Assembly: GCA_022559845.1 (NCBI GenBank)
Contig: CM040126.1
Coordinates: forward strand, 142,360,064 to 142,424,063
Length of the DNA: 64,000 nucleotides
Reading direction: 5' to 3'
Origin: Amorphophallus konjac
Lineage: Eukaryota; Streptophyta; Magnoliopsida; Alismatales; Araceae
The position numbers and the translations under genes are program-made. The notes beneath the pieces are model-generated. The model was not told the origin of the DNA. It worked only from the letters and a program-made list of their open reading frames with translations, and ran no database searches. Positions 1-11,185 of this stretch are shown here, one piece after another. Position 1 is the first letter of the stretch. Every line of letters starts with the position of its first letter.

Positions 1-876
1 TTGTGGAAGTCTAGATTCGTGGGATCTTTGATCCAAAGAAATCAATGCCTGGCAAACAATTAAGGGCTCAGTCTAGTCCTGGGAGGAGCGCCCGAACACT
101 ACGTGTACCCCTGGGGAGGTGATTGACTAGGTGTGGCATTTGGCAACAGTACTATGACATGGGTTAAATCTAGGACTGGCCACTACTCTCTACTACTCTC
201 TACTACTCTCTACTACTTTTCACTTTCCACTCTTCACTGTTCTATACTCTACTTGTTGTTACTTACTTGCTGTTACTTGGACGTGGAAATGAAACTACAC
301 ACGTGCTTGACATGACTTGAATTATCTTGATATGGCCAACTCTTTATCGTTATCTCCTGTAGTAAATTCTTGTCTTTGTTATTCTTCTTAAGTATTACCA
401 TTCTATTCCTTTATATTTCTTGACCTTGCGAGATCTTTAAATTTTGTTTCATTATATCATCATTACTCTTTTATTGCGTTATCCTTTGTAGCATGATATT
501 TTGAAAATGTAATTAAACTGCTAATCACTTATACCTATCTGTTATTTCCTACTGAGCGTTAGCTCATAGTTGTTGTTTCCCCCCTTTCCAGGCTTTTCAG
601 GTGACGCGCTTACCGATGGGGAAGGGCAGGAGTGATGTTTTGAGTGTATCAGTTAGTCGAGTTTAGAGTGTGTTGTGTTTCAGTTATGTTATTGTGGTTT
701 AGAGTTTGTTATCCCAGTTGTATTGAGTTGATTTGAGGATTATGTACCAGTTATGTTTTGTTTAATGGTCAATAAGTTATTCCATTTCTTAGCATTTGTA
801 TATATTTAGATTAGTTCTCTCTCTTTCCAGCTCGTTTCTAACTGTACGTCCCGATATTCCGCGTCGAGGCGTGACA
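1..876 (+). mobile_element. F-like LTR, 3' part, inserted in G gag
   Basis: This stretch ends in GGCGTGACA and abuts the gag reading frame of element G without transition, so it is the 3' part of an LTR lying in G. Around 550-640 it shares with the reverse complement of F (18722-18846) the block TACTGAGCGTT..GCTCA, TTTTCAGGT and GATGGGGAAGGGCA. The start and the left target duplication lie outside the window; the right flank begins TGCAC. No coding frame is credible. Positions 182-217 hold about 3.6 copies of the 10-mer TACTACTCTC. Confidence 0.7.
182..217. repeat. 10-bp tandem repeat (TACTACTCTC)n
   Basis: About 3.6 near-perfect copies of a 10-mer inside the F-like LTR. Confidence 0.85.
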
Positions 877-2356
877 TGCACACAAATGAAGTGTGATGCT
901 TACTGTCAAGGCCCTTTTTATTTGCTGGGTTAAAACCCAGACCCTCACGTTGGAAATTGATTTTGCAGCCAAGGAGCTTATCCAAATTATCCTTTCCAAT
1001 CACAAATTTTTCAAGAGATTTGTTCAAGTCAGAGATTTCATATTCAAGTTTTGAAACATTAAATTCTAGGCCAACAATTTCAGTTTCATAGGAAATGACC
1101 TGAATATGCAGTGCATCATTCAGATTTTTTAATGTTTCATTTTCCTGTTTGAGTTTGAGCTGATTTTCAAATTGATTTCCATCAACAACACATTTTCCTT
1201 TTTCTAGAGCAAGCAGTCTCTCTGACATAGCAGTGTTTAACTACTTCAACTCTTCATTCCCTTTTTGTATCAGTTTCAATTTTTCATTTTCAGATCTCAA
1301 ATTTTTGATTTTTTCAGCAGAATTTTTATCATTGGTAATGGAACTTAGCTGTTCTATTAGAACATCTTCTCTCTGTTCATCTTTCAAACTTTTATTGAGC
1401 AATTCATTATTCTCATCTCTTAATGCGGCAACAAGATTCTTATACCATTCAAGATCAATATGAAGACTCTCGTTAACTTCTTTCAGACATGAGCAATCCT
1501 TGCAAGCAGATTCACATATAGTTTCAGCATTGACTTTTAAGCTCTGTTTCCTAAGACATTCATTCTCAGATTTTAAGACATTCAATTTAGAGCTAACACA
1601 CTCTAAATCTTTTACCAGTTTTTCATTCTGAACTATATTATTGTTATGAGCCTGATCATCATCAATCAAGCTAAGTCTTTCCTTTAGTTCAGCAATTTCA
1701 CAAGCAAGCTCTTGATTTTCCTTTTTGTGTAAACCAATTTGTTTCATAAGCATTTCTTTTTCAGATTTTAAATGATCTAGATCTGATGTAACAGAATTAA
1801 AATCTTTTAGTTGTCTTCTAAATATGTCATTTTCTGTTGTCAGGATTTCCATGTCCTCACCTCCAGAATTAGTATTCACATGATTATTTAACTTATTTTT
1901 CAATGATTAATTTCATTTTTGCAACCGTTCGCAAGAACCAAGCAAATCATTGTATGCTCCAATCCAATCATCCACAGTATAATTTTCAAATTCAGAAGGT
2001 ATCTCATCTTCGTCTTCTTCCTCGTTTTCCTCTTGCTGTCCATCATCGTCAACCATCAGACATGTATTGCGATTCCTGGTAAGCTTCAATTTCTCCAAAA
2101 TCTCCTTGGCAGACCTACAGGAAGAAATACATGAAATCAGAGCTCTGTCAAGTGATGCTTTCATTAAATCTAATGATCTTGAGTTGAAAGAGTCTTTCAA
2201 TTTATCCTTATCAGTCCACCTAGATTTATCCCTCGATAATTTATGTGGACCTTGAGTTATCACCTTCCAAAGGTCAGGATCAGTTGATTTTACATACCGA
2301 TGGAAGTTTTCTAGCCAAGGATCAAAATCATTACCTCTGAATATTGGGGGATGAGC
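877..2356 (-). pseudogene. Copia gag of element G, truncated and internally deleted
   Basis: Minus-strand gag of a SIRE-type copia element. The start ATG at 2356 lies 155 bp inside the PBS and is followed by MAHPPIF, then a gag core with DLWKVITQGPHKL and SAKEILEKL. All pieces are in one frame, interrupted by stops near 1910 and 1238. An internal deletion joins the LEKLKLT segment directly to an acidic stretch near 2030-2070, removing the region that carries the CCHC zinc knuckle in copies A, C and D. A long coiled coil (1900-1000) precedes the family motif GKDNLDKLLG..INFQREGLGF near 970. The frame stops abruptly at 877, where the LTR occupying 1-876 begins. Not functional. Confidence 0.85.
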
Positions 2357-2510
2357 CATCGAGAGATGATAGATGCACCGTAAACAGATGACCAAATCAA
2401 GGCACTAAATCAGTGAAACAAAAACACCGAACACAAGAGACTCACTCTGAAATGCACCACAGAAGTTGCAGGATCTGCTGTGAATTGTTGGATTCAATGC
2501 ACAGTAACCC

Positions 2511-2522
2511 GCTCTGATACCT
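2511..2522 (-). other. PBS of element G (tRNA-iMet)
   Basis: On the minus strand this reads AGGTATCAGAGC, the plant copia primer binding site for initiator tRNA-Met with its first base changed. It lies 2 bp from the LTR end at 2525 and fixes the LTR boundary and element orientation. Confidence 0.85.
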
Positions 2523-2922
2523 ATTGTTGTGAATGGTGCGATGGATTCAGAGGGGGGTGAATGAATCTCTCCTTTAAAAACTTCACCCAATTAGAATCTA
2601 TATCAATCAGAGATGCGGAAAAAAAGCAAAATGGAGCCTCGATAGACTTGGGTCCTCACTTCAAACAATGAGAAATAGATCAGATGAATTAACCTCTAGA
2701 TCTACCCTATGCAAGCTATGCAAGCTACATAGAATACTCAGTTTATCTAAATAAATTTGTTCTCATGGAACCGGAATCAAGTGTTTAGTGTGCAAACCAA
2801 ATTTCCACTAGACTGAAGAAATAAATCGGCCTATGCATACATCTAGCGTGTCAAATAAGGCAATCAAACCACAGTAGACAAGGGAGTTTTTAGGTGGTTC
2901 AGTCCGTAGACCTACATCCACC

Positions 2923-2944
2923 CCACACTCAAACCTGAGTGTGG
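2923..2944 (-). promoter_or_regulatory. LTR stem-loop, G copy
   Basis: A perfect 9-bp stem, CCACACTCA / TGAGTGTGG, encloses the loop AACC. It sits beside the box ACCTACATCCACCCC, which also occurs next to stem-loops in the LTRs of C and D. It lies downstream of U3, so it should be transcribed into the RNA leader. Confidence 0.7.
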
Positions 2945-3719
2945 CTTCCGCTGATACACAGCTTAAACCGCTGGGCCTCACAGCTTGCCTATAACCAGCT
3001 GAGCATCATAGCTTGCTTCCGCTGGGCAATACAGCTTAGCCATCCGTTGCCTAACAGCTTGATCCGCTGGGCAATACAGCTTAGCCGACCAGAGGAATCC
3101 TCCTCTGCAACTGCTGAGCAACACAGTTTGCTCCGCTGACTAACAGCTTGAAACAAAGGTAAAAAGAAAAACAAAATATGGAAAGGACACAGCAACATAA
3201 AGCTGTAGACGATAAAACATAATGTGGCTCTCAAAGAGCTGACTAACCTGGATTTGATCCACGGTCCAGTAGAGACAAAGCTTCAGATGACTCTCTTCTT
3301 CTTCTTCTAAACTCTCGATCTCTCTTTCTTTTTCTTCTTCTTGTTTACTGCTCACTCTTTCTTTTTCGAACACTCTCCTCCTCTGCTCTTCTTCTACCGG
3401 AGAGATATATATTCTTAATTGCAGGAAGCAGAGTATTTATCCTCTATCAGATGGAGTTTACATAGTCTTGCCCTAGGCGTGTGGAGGGAGCGCTCCAACT
3501 TAGAAGCTTCAGGAGACACTCGCCACTTGTCAGAATATGGATGAGTACGAGTGACGTGGCAACATCTTGGAATGAGATTGTTATTGGATCACGTGCCTTT
3601 CTTAAACTCCTCGCAGATATCCTACCAATGTCAGACTTAATATTTGTTAGAGGCAATATGAGGATAGTAGAAAGATGCACATAGTTGGTTCGAGAATGTA
3701 TAGACTTGCTAAGTCATCA

Positions 3720-4740
3720 AGGCAACTGTGTGTAGACTTTATATTCATGCACGAACTTTATGTATGTATGAAACAAGAGATGCACAGACATGCCATCGAA
3801 GAATGTACATACTTTGTTGAGAAAGATGCACACATGCACTGAGTTAGTCGCGTGTATCAACAAAAGGTGTACAGACTTGAGTTCATGCTGCAACAGGAGT
3901 TGCACGAACTTGGTGACTAAGTATGCACTAACTTTGTGTATGCATGAAATCAAAAAGAATGTACAGACTTGATGGCATGCAATGCTGTATGCATATAGGA
4001 AAGTATGTACAATGAAGATGAATGCACTGACATGCCATCAGAGAATATACAGACTTTGTGTGCAAAAGCAAAAGATGCATCGACTTGCTACTGAAGAATA
4101 TATAGAGTTTGTTTTCATGGAGTAAGAGATGTATCAACTTGCTACTGAAGAATGTACAGACTTTGAGTGCATGGTACAAAATATGCACAGACATGCCATC
4201 GAAGAATGTACAGACTTTGAAGTGAAAGATGCACATATGCATATAGGAAAGTATGCACATTGAAGGCATGCCACCGAGAAGTGTACAGACTTTTGTGTGC
4301 ATGGAACAAGACAATGCACCAACTAGCTGTGCCTAGAGTTTAAACATGAATGCATAAAGCACCGACCCAATGAAACTATGCACGAACTTAACTGCTCGTA
4401 TCAACAAGGATTGTACAGACTTGTGTTCTTGCAGCACTAAGAGTTACACGGACTATGTGTATGCGTGAAGCACAAAGCGATGTACTGACTATGTGTATGC
4501 GTGAAGAGCACGGGCTGTATAGACTTAGCTGCGAACTGAGCTAATGGATGAATAGTGGGTTGTATAGACTTAGCATGCAGCGATGTATAGTCCCGACAGA
4601 TGCAATGTACACTCATCGACTTAGTATTGAAGCAACTGATGAATGCACCGATGCAGTGTATGCATATGGCAGATATTGCACCGATGCAATGTGCAGGAGA
4701 ACTAACAATGCACCGAGTATGCATGTGTTTCTACAGAGTT
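3720..4740. repeat. Degenerate ~54-bp tandem array in G U3
   Basis: Units built from TGCACnnACNTGC, GAAGAATGTACAGACTTTG and a variable tail repeat at 4023, 4076, 4130, 4184 and 4230, so the spacing is 53-54 bp and then 46 bp. More decayed units with TGTACAGACTT extend on both sides. In the element's sense it lies roughly 170-1180 bp after the LTR start, a usual place for retrotransposon enhancer repeats. Confidence 0.75.
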
Positions 4741-4904
4741 AATGCTAGAACACACAACTAGCCGCGTCAACGAGTGCCCATACAGCACCAACGCACGATG
4801 AATATGCACACAACCTGTTCGATGGAATGACATGCAAATAAGATGCTCAATCAATCATTCATACTCATTGTGCTTGCTGACATCAAAACCACAGGGGCAC
4901 AACA

Positions 4905-5334
4905 GGTTACCGTCGTTGCATCCGAACGACCTAAAAATTACTTTTTTTGGTGTGGTTTGATCCTTTTCTCCTACCCCCATTTTGTGCTAGCACACACTAT
5001 ATCACTCTCTTGCGCTTTCCGCTCAGATCTAGCATAATTTGTCATTTCTACATTAGATCTTTGGTATATCAAAAGGTAGGTTCGGATTGACAAGGCCATT
5101 CTTGTCAGGAAGATAATACCTTGCGTGAGCAGAATCTTCAGATTTATATCTCCGCCATAGAACCAAGGATATGTTGTGTGTGTTAGGTTTTGATAGATCT
5201 ATTTGTTATTTCATCCGATCTAAGTCTCGAAAAAGTTTTTTCTTCATATCTGTTTAATTCTGGTAAAAGTTTTGTAAAATTTTTAATTACCCAATTCACC
5301 CCCTCTCTTGGATGTCATTAATCGCAGGACTTCA
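4905..5334 (+). mobile_element. A 5' LTR, 3' remnant
   Basis: This is the last 430 bp of the left LTR of the copia array, ending CAGGACTTCA just before a PBS. By eye it aligns over its whole length with 48479-48903 at roughly 92% identity, so it is much older than C. Its upstream part is displaced to the left of the window by G. Confidence 0.9.
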
Positions 5335-5336
5335 AT

Positions 5337-5348
5337 TGGTATCAGAGC
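5337..5348 (+). other. PBS of A (tRNA-iMet)
   Basis: TGGTATCAGAGC, an exact match to the canonical plant initiator-Met primer site, 2 bp after the LTR end. Confidence 0.95.
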
Positions 5349-5396
5349 TAAGGCTCTATCCTTCAGATCTAACAATCTAGAGTTTGATCCAGATCA

Positions 5397-7228
5397 ATGG
5401 CCAACAAGGAGATGATGCCTGAGGGTCACTCCATCAATCGTCCTCCATTCTTTGATGGCTCGAATTACTCATACTGGAAAAACAAAATGCATGTTTTTCT
5501 AAGGGCTCAAGAGTACGAGGACTAGAGGGTTGTGGACAATGGTCCTTATGACCTTCCTGATGAAGAGGATAAATGGACACCTGAAGAAATTAATAAATCT
5601 AATGTTAATTTTAATGCAATGAATATCATGTAATGTGCCATTCATCCTAAAGAATTCTCTCATGTTTCCATGTGCAGCTCGAAAAAAGAAATGTGGGACA
5701 AGCTGCGGCTTATTTATGAAGGAACCTCCGAGGTCAAGGAGACCAAAGCCAATATGTTGGTTAGAGACTATGAGCTATTTAAAATGAAGCCTGAAGAGAC
5801 AATCTCAGAAATGTTCACGAGATTAATAGAGATTACCAATGGTCTCAAAGGCCTTGGGAAGGAGTACATAAACTCCAAACTTGTTAGGAAGGTATTGAGA
5901 TCCCTTCCACCTGTGTGGCACACAAAAGCCACAGTTCTTGAAGATTCAAAGAACACGTCCATACTTTCCTTGGACGAGCTCATAGGGTCACTCATGACCT
6001 ATGAGATAAACATGAAGAGAACTGCTAAGGAGGAAACGAAGAAGAAGAAAACAATGGCCTTGAAAGTCCACCAACCTGATGATGACTCCTAAGAAGAGGA
6101 GTCTACCGAAGGAAGTGATGAGGGAGAGAACTTGGCCATGTGGACACGCCAACTGAAGAAATTCCTAAGAAGAAAAAGAAATATTCATGAAAACTTCAAA
6201 AGGGGGCAAAGAAGGCCATCCCAGACTAAGGGGGAGCCAAGCAAGCCAAATAGTGTCATATGCTATGAGTGCAAGAAGCCTGGGCACATGAGAGGAGGGT
6301 GCCCAGATTTGAAGAGAGTGTTTAAGAAGGACAAGTTCAAAAAGCCCAAAGCTATGGTCGCCACCTCGAGCGATGAGGAGGAAGAGCAGTCCGAAGAAGA
6401 GCTTGGGGAGCTCATGGAAAGCCTGTGCCTCATGGCATATGAGGATGACTCAGCCGAGGTAAATTTTGATCCTGATTTTATTTCAAATGAACAATGGGAG
6501 TCAAAATATGAAAAGCTATATATGAAATACAAGAAAATCAGATCTGAAAATAAATCCCTCAAAAAGAAAATTGAAGACTTAGAAAATGAGGGCTCTTCTA
6601 TTAAGTTTGAAAAACTTGAACAAGAATGGTTTGAATTGACAGAAGAAAAAGAAAGCTTGCTTCAAATAATTTTAGATATTGAGAAAACCAAAGAGAAATT
6701 GATGTGTAAAATATCTAAAATTGAAAAAGTTTCTGAAAAATTAAAAAATGAAAAAGAAGTTCTGACATCCTCAATTTAAAAACTTGAGAATAAAACTGTG
6801 AGTTTGAATAAGGAGGTGACTGACTTGCAGTTCACTCTCTCTAGGTTTGTTAAAGGGAAACAAAACCTAGATAATGTGTTGGCAGTTAAAGTTAACTTCC
6901 GAAAAGAAGGATTGGGGTACATACCCCAGAACAAGAAATCCCTTGAGCACAAGATTACTATATCTTATGTGCTTGAAAAAGAAAATGATTGTAAATCATG
7001 CTTACACACCAAGCCAAAACATGTTCAATCTAAACCACAGAGATACCAAAGAAAACTTTTAAATGTCAATTATTTTCATTGTGGTACATTTGGTCATGTT
7101 ATTGCTAATTGTTGGTACAAACAACACACACACATAAATCCTGCTGCTTGGACCAAAAAAAGATATATGCAGATTGGACTAACTCTCTTGGACCCAAATT
7201 AGTTGGGGTACCAAAATCAATTAAATGA
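5397..7228 (+). pseudogene. Copia gag, copy A
   Basis: Nucleocapsid/capsid precursor of the copia element. The ATG at 5397 (MANKEMMPEGHSIN) matches the start of the intact 610-aa C copy. Visible parts are the UBN2-like gag core, a CCHC knuckle (CYECKKPGHMRGGC, near 6262), a coiled coil of about 130 residues (6480-6830) and a second knuckle-like CFHC-type motif near 7075, degraded to FHCGTFGHVIANC. Stops lie at 5523 (TGG to TAG), 5631 (CAA to TAA), about 6090 and about 6777. A 1-bp deletion near 7155, shared with D, shifts the frame before the family's gag-terminal TGA at 7226. Not functional. Confidence 0.92.
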
Positions 7229-7246
7229 GAATTTTATTTCTTGCAG
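7226..7246 (+). promoter_or_regulatory. gag-pol junction: TGA plus splice-acceptor-like tract
   Basis: The gag terminator TGA is followed within 20 bp by a T-rich run ending TTGCAG. The same layout occurs at 50782-50802 and on the minus strand at 33443-33423. Pol has no AUG of its own at its start. Confidence 0.6.
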
Positions 7247-10200
7247 ATATGCCTTGAAGCCAGGGGGAGCAAATGGTACCTAGATAGTGGTTGCTCAAGG
7301 CATATGATAGGGGACAAGAAGGTGTTCTCTAATCTGCAAGATAAGGACGGAGGCTCGGTTGCCTTTGGTGGAAATGACAAAGTTAAAATAATTAGAATTG
7401 ACAACATAGGTAAGAATTCTGAAACCCTAATTGAAAATATACTTTTGTTAAAGGGTTTGAATCATAATCTTTTAAGCATAAGCCAATTATGTGACAAAGG
7501 TTTTAAGATTGTCTTTGATGAATCACATTGCCTCGTTATGAATAAAAGCACTAGTGAAATCAGGTTCATCGGCAAGAGGAATAACAATGTATATGTTATT
7601 GATCTTGATGATGTTTTCGGTGATGATGTGCGCTTGATAGCAAACAACCATGATAATGCATGGCTATGGCACCGAAGACTAGGTCATGCTAGTTTTGGAG
7701 TAATCTCCAAATTATCTAGACATGACTTGGTGAATGGTTTGCCAAAGTTCAAATTTGAAAGTGATAAAATCTGTGAGGCTTGCACAAAAGGTAAGCAAAC
7801 ACACATCTCTTTCAAAAATAAGAACATTGTTTCTACCACTCGGCCTTTAGAACTACTGCACCTTGAACTTTTTGGTCCGACTAGGACATCAAGCCTAGGA
7901 GGAAAATCTTATGGATTTATGATTGTTGATGATTACTCTAGATTCACATGGGTATTATTTCTACCCAATAAAAGTGATGCCTTGATGGAGTTTCAAGTAT
8001 TTTACATGAAAACCCAGAATGACAAAGGATACCTCATCACCACAATTCAAAGTGATCATGGTGGTGAGTTTGAAAATCATGAATTCAGTAGCTTTTGCAG
8101 AGAGAAGGAATACACACATAACTTCTCATCACCAAGGACGCCTCAACAAAATGGAGTAGTGGAGAGGAAAAATAGAACCTTGATAGACATGGCACAGACC
8201 ATGTTAACTGAGAACTCCCTACCAAAATACTTTTGGGCTGAGGTAGTATGCACAATATGTTACATCATCAACAAGGCAATGGTAAGGCCCATTTTGATGA
8301 AAACTCCATACGAGCTCTACAAGGGTAAGAAACCAAACATTTCCTACCTAAAACCCTTTGGGTGCCCATGCTTTATCCTGAATAATGGTAAGTCTAACCT
8401 AGGTAAGTTTGATGAAAAGAGTGACAAAGGAATCTTCCTAGGTTATGCATTAAATTCTATAGCTTACATATTATTTAATAAAAGGACTTTCGTTGTTGAA
8501 GAAAGTCCTCATGTTATTTTTGATGAATCTGAATCAAAACTGACCAATCAATCTATTCCAATCTTGGATGCAGATGAAGCTCTTAGAAATCCAACTGATG
8601 TTGAAGCATCTAAAGTTAAGGATGAACCAATAGAGGGAACCTCTAGCAAGGAGGAAAATGATGAAGACCCTTCAATTGAAACACTTTAAGAACAACCATT
8701 GCAACACCCTGACTTGCCTAGAGCTTCAACATACTTGAAAGATCACCCCACTGAAAACATCATCCGTAATCCTTAATATGGGGTAATAACAAGATCTTCA
8801 TTAAGGCAAGTGGAAGAAGATGGTTTAATAGCTTTGATCTCTCAAGAAGAGCCTAAGGATATTCGTGAAGCTCTTTAAAATGAATCCTGGATTCAGGCTA
8901 TGCATGTAGAGCTACACCAGTTCGAAAGGAACGAAGTGTGGTCTCTCGTGCCGCGTCGTAAGAATCATCCCGTAATTGGAACCCATTGGGTTTTCAGAAA
9001 TAAACTAAATGACACGGGATTGGTTGTTAGGAACAAGGCCCGGCTAGTAGCCAAATGGTATAGACAGGAGATGGGCATTGATTTTGATCAGTATTTTGCA
9101 CTGGTTGCTAGATTAGAAGCAGTCTAGATTTTATTGTCCTATGCTTGCTCTTTTAACTTCAGATTATTTCAGATGGACGTTAAATCTGCCTTTCTTAATG
9201 GGTACATTAAAGAGGATGTTTTTGTAGAACAACCTCTAGGTTTTAAAGACCAAAAACATCCACAACATGTGTACAAGATGTAAAAAGTCTTGTACGGATT
9301 AAAGCAAGCACCAAGGGCTTGGTATGAAAGGCTCACCTCATTCCTAATTGAAAATAGTTTCAAAAGAGGTAAGGTTGATAAAAAACTCTTCACGAGAAAA
9401 TAAGGTAAAGACATATTAGTAGTTCAAGTGTATGTTGATGATATAATCTTTGGAGCTACTAGTAATGCTTTATGTGATGAATTTGTAGAAATAATGCAAG
9501 GAGAATTTGAGATGAGCTTAATGGGTGAACTTACATTCTTTCTTGGATTGCAGGTTAAACAAACATCAGAAGGCATCTTCATAAATCAAGCCAAATATAC
9601 CTTGGAGCTGGTAAAGAAATATGGGATGGCAGAAGCAAATCCCATGTCAACTCCGATGGCCACAACCACGAATTTAGACAAAGATCAAAAGGGCAAACCA
9701 ATAGATTCTACACTATTTCGAGGTATGATCGGATCATTACTATATCTCACAGCATGTCATCCTGACATTCAATATAGCATATGTCTATGTGCACAATTTC
9801 AGTCATGTCTTAAAGAATCTCATTTATTGGCTGTTAAATGGTTTTTTTGATACTTAATTGGCACAATAGACTTTGGCTTATGGTTTCCCATCAGTAGTTC
9901 ATTTGATTTTATTGCATATACCGATGTGGATTATGCTGGATGTATTGGAAATCGTAAAAGTACTAGTGGGTATTGTCAGTTTCTCGGTGGGTGCCTAGTT
10001 TCATGGGCATCCAAGAAATAACATTCAATAGCTCTCTCAATGGCCGAGGCTGAATATGTAGCCGCCGGAAGTTGTGAAGCCCAAGTACTTTGGATCAAAA
10101 ATCAATTGCTTGATTTGGATGTTGAAATGAATTATGTTCCAATCTGGTGTGACAATGCCAGTGCAATCAGCTTGTCAAAAAATCCTGTACAACATTCTAG

Positions 10201-10324
10201 GACAAAGCATATTGACATTCGACATCATTTTCTGAGAGATCATGTGGGAAAAGGGGTGTTTGAATTGAATTTCATTGACTCACACAATCTGTTAGCTGAC
10301 ATCTTCACAAATCCCCTAAACTAG
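7229..10324 (+). pseudogene. Copia pol, copy A
   Basis: Protease (YLDSGCSRHM near 7278), GAG pre-integrase ([10 protein letters not shown]), integrase (SDHGGEF and VVERKNR), RT (YVDD near 9430) and RNase H (AEAEYVAAGS, HIDIRHHFLRD) lie in copia order in one frame from the TTG at 7241. It is the same frame as gag would be without the upstream 1-bp deletion. At least ten in-frame stops follow the integrase (for example about 8687, 8877, 9125, 9401, 9848 and 10019), most at CAA, TGG, CGA or TCA codons. Protease and integrase remain open for 482 codons. Not functional as a whole. Confidence 0.93.
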
Positions 10325-11185
10325 GAGCAATTCAGCAAAATAAAAAGAGAACTTGGGATGTGCAAGGAGAGAGCATACATACCTAGGTTTGCATTTAGGT
10401 TAAGGGTTGTACATGTAGAAAAAAATCATTTGCATAAAGGGTAGATTGCCATGCATACTTTATGTGATTATTACCAATAACATGTGTGTATAGACACCCT
10501 TACATGCTTAAATGTAATTATACATACAGCCCTCCTTGAAACTTTTCTAAGGTCGAACATTCCTTGATTAAATAAGTGTGGACCCAGTGACTTCGAGATC
10601 TGAGGCATCTTCTAAGGAGGAGAGTCAGAGGATTTTCTCAATACCCCATCACCTCTCGTTTTAAGTCATTCCCTCTCATTACTTCAAGGTGCTAGTTCAA
10701 TCAAGAAGGATGGTTGATGGAGATTTATTAAAAAAAGGGTTGAAGGAGTTATAAAAAAATGGGAAATTAGGGCTAGGTCGACGATTTCGGTCGACCGTCG
10801 CCTCGAGTCCGGTCGACCGAATCCGGCAAATCGGACCGGGCGAACCAACGACTGAACCCTTTTATAAGGGGTCTTCTCACCCCATTTCTTCATTCCATCA
10901 CCCCCATTCTCTCTCCAACCTTCTTCCCTAACCATAGAACACCCAAACTCTACCTCTCAAGCCCACAAACCTCCTCATTCTCCCACCCGTACAAGATCTG
11001 GTCTATTCGTCATGGTTTCAGGATGAAACCTCTGCAGCAGTTTGTGCGACCTTGAAGCTATTCCATAGGTTCCAGATTGTGGAGAAGATCTTTTCAAGCC
11101 TTTGGTGTGTCTATTGGTCCATCTTCATCCCATGGGATGAGATCATTCCTTTCAAGGGTTTCCACAGTGGGTTTTTTAGTCTAGG
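10325..11185 (+). promoter_or_regulatory. pol-ORF3 spacer of A with internal promoter
   Basis: The spacer has no credible ORF. It carries CGGTCGACCG at 10788-10797 and 10810-10819 (22 bp apart), TATAAGG at 10863 (43 bp after the second site) and then 323 bp to the ORF3 ATG. A third, imperfect site lies at 10775. The same geometry occurs in C and D, so this is called a promoter for ORF3. Confidence 0.7.

Larger units (their letters stand above)
2525..4904 (-). mobile_element. 5' LTR of copia element G (2.38 kb)
   Basis: The LTR begins TGTTGTGAAT next to the PBS and ends GGGGCACAACA at 4904, where sequence homologous to the A/D LTR resumes (GGTTACCGTC). G therefore inserted into the 5' LTR of A; the candidate target duplicate is GGTTA at 4905-4909, whose partner is outside the window. 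The sense start TGTTG..GGTTTTGATG matches the LTR starts of C and A. The LTR holds a conserved stem-loop with a GTGGATGTAGG box (2911-2944) and, in U3, a degenerate tandem array (3720-4740). Confidence 0.85.

Noticed and set aside
3140..4742. Several 60-130 aa ORFs on both strands of the G LTR
   Set aside because: They lie on LTR U3/R sequence and the degenerate tandem array; repetitive residues follow the DNA repeats and no domain is seen.
5337..5348. tRNA gene
   Set aside because: Only the 12-nt primer-binding match; no cloverleaf. The same holds for all other PBS sites.
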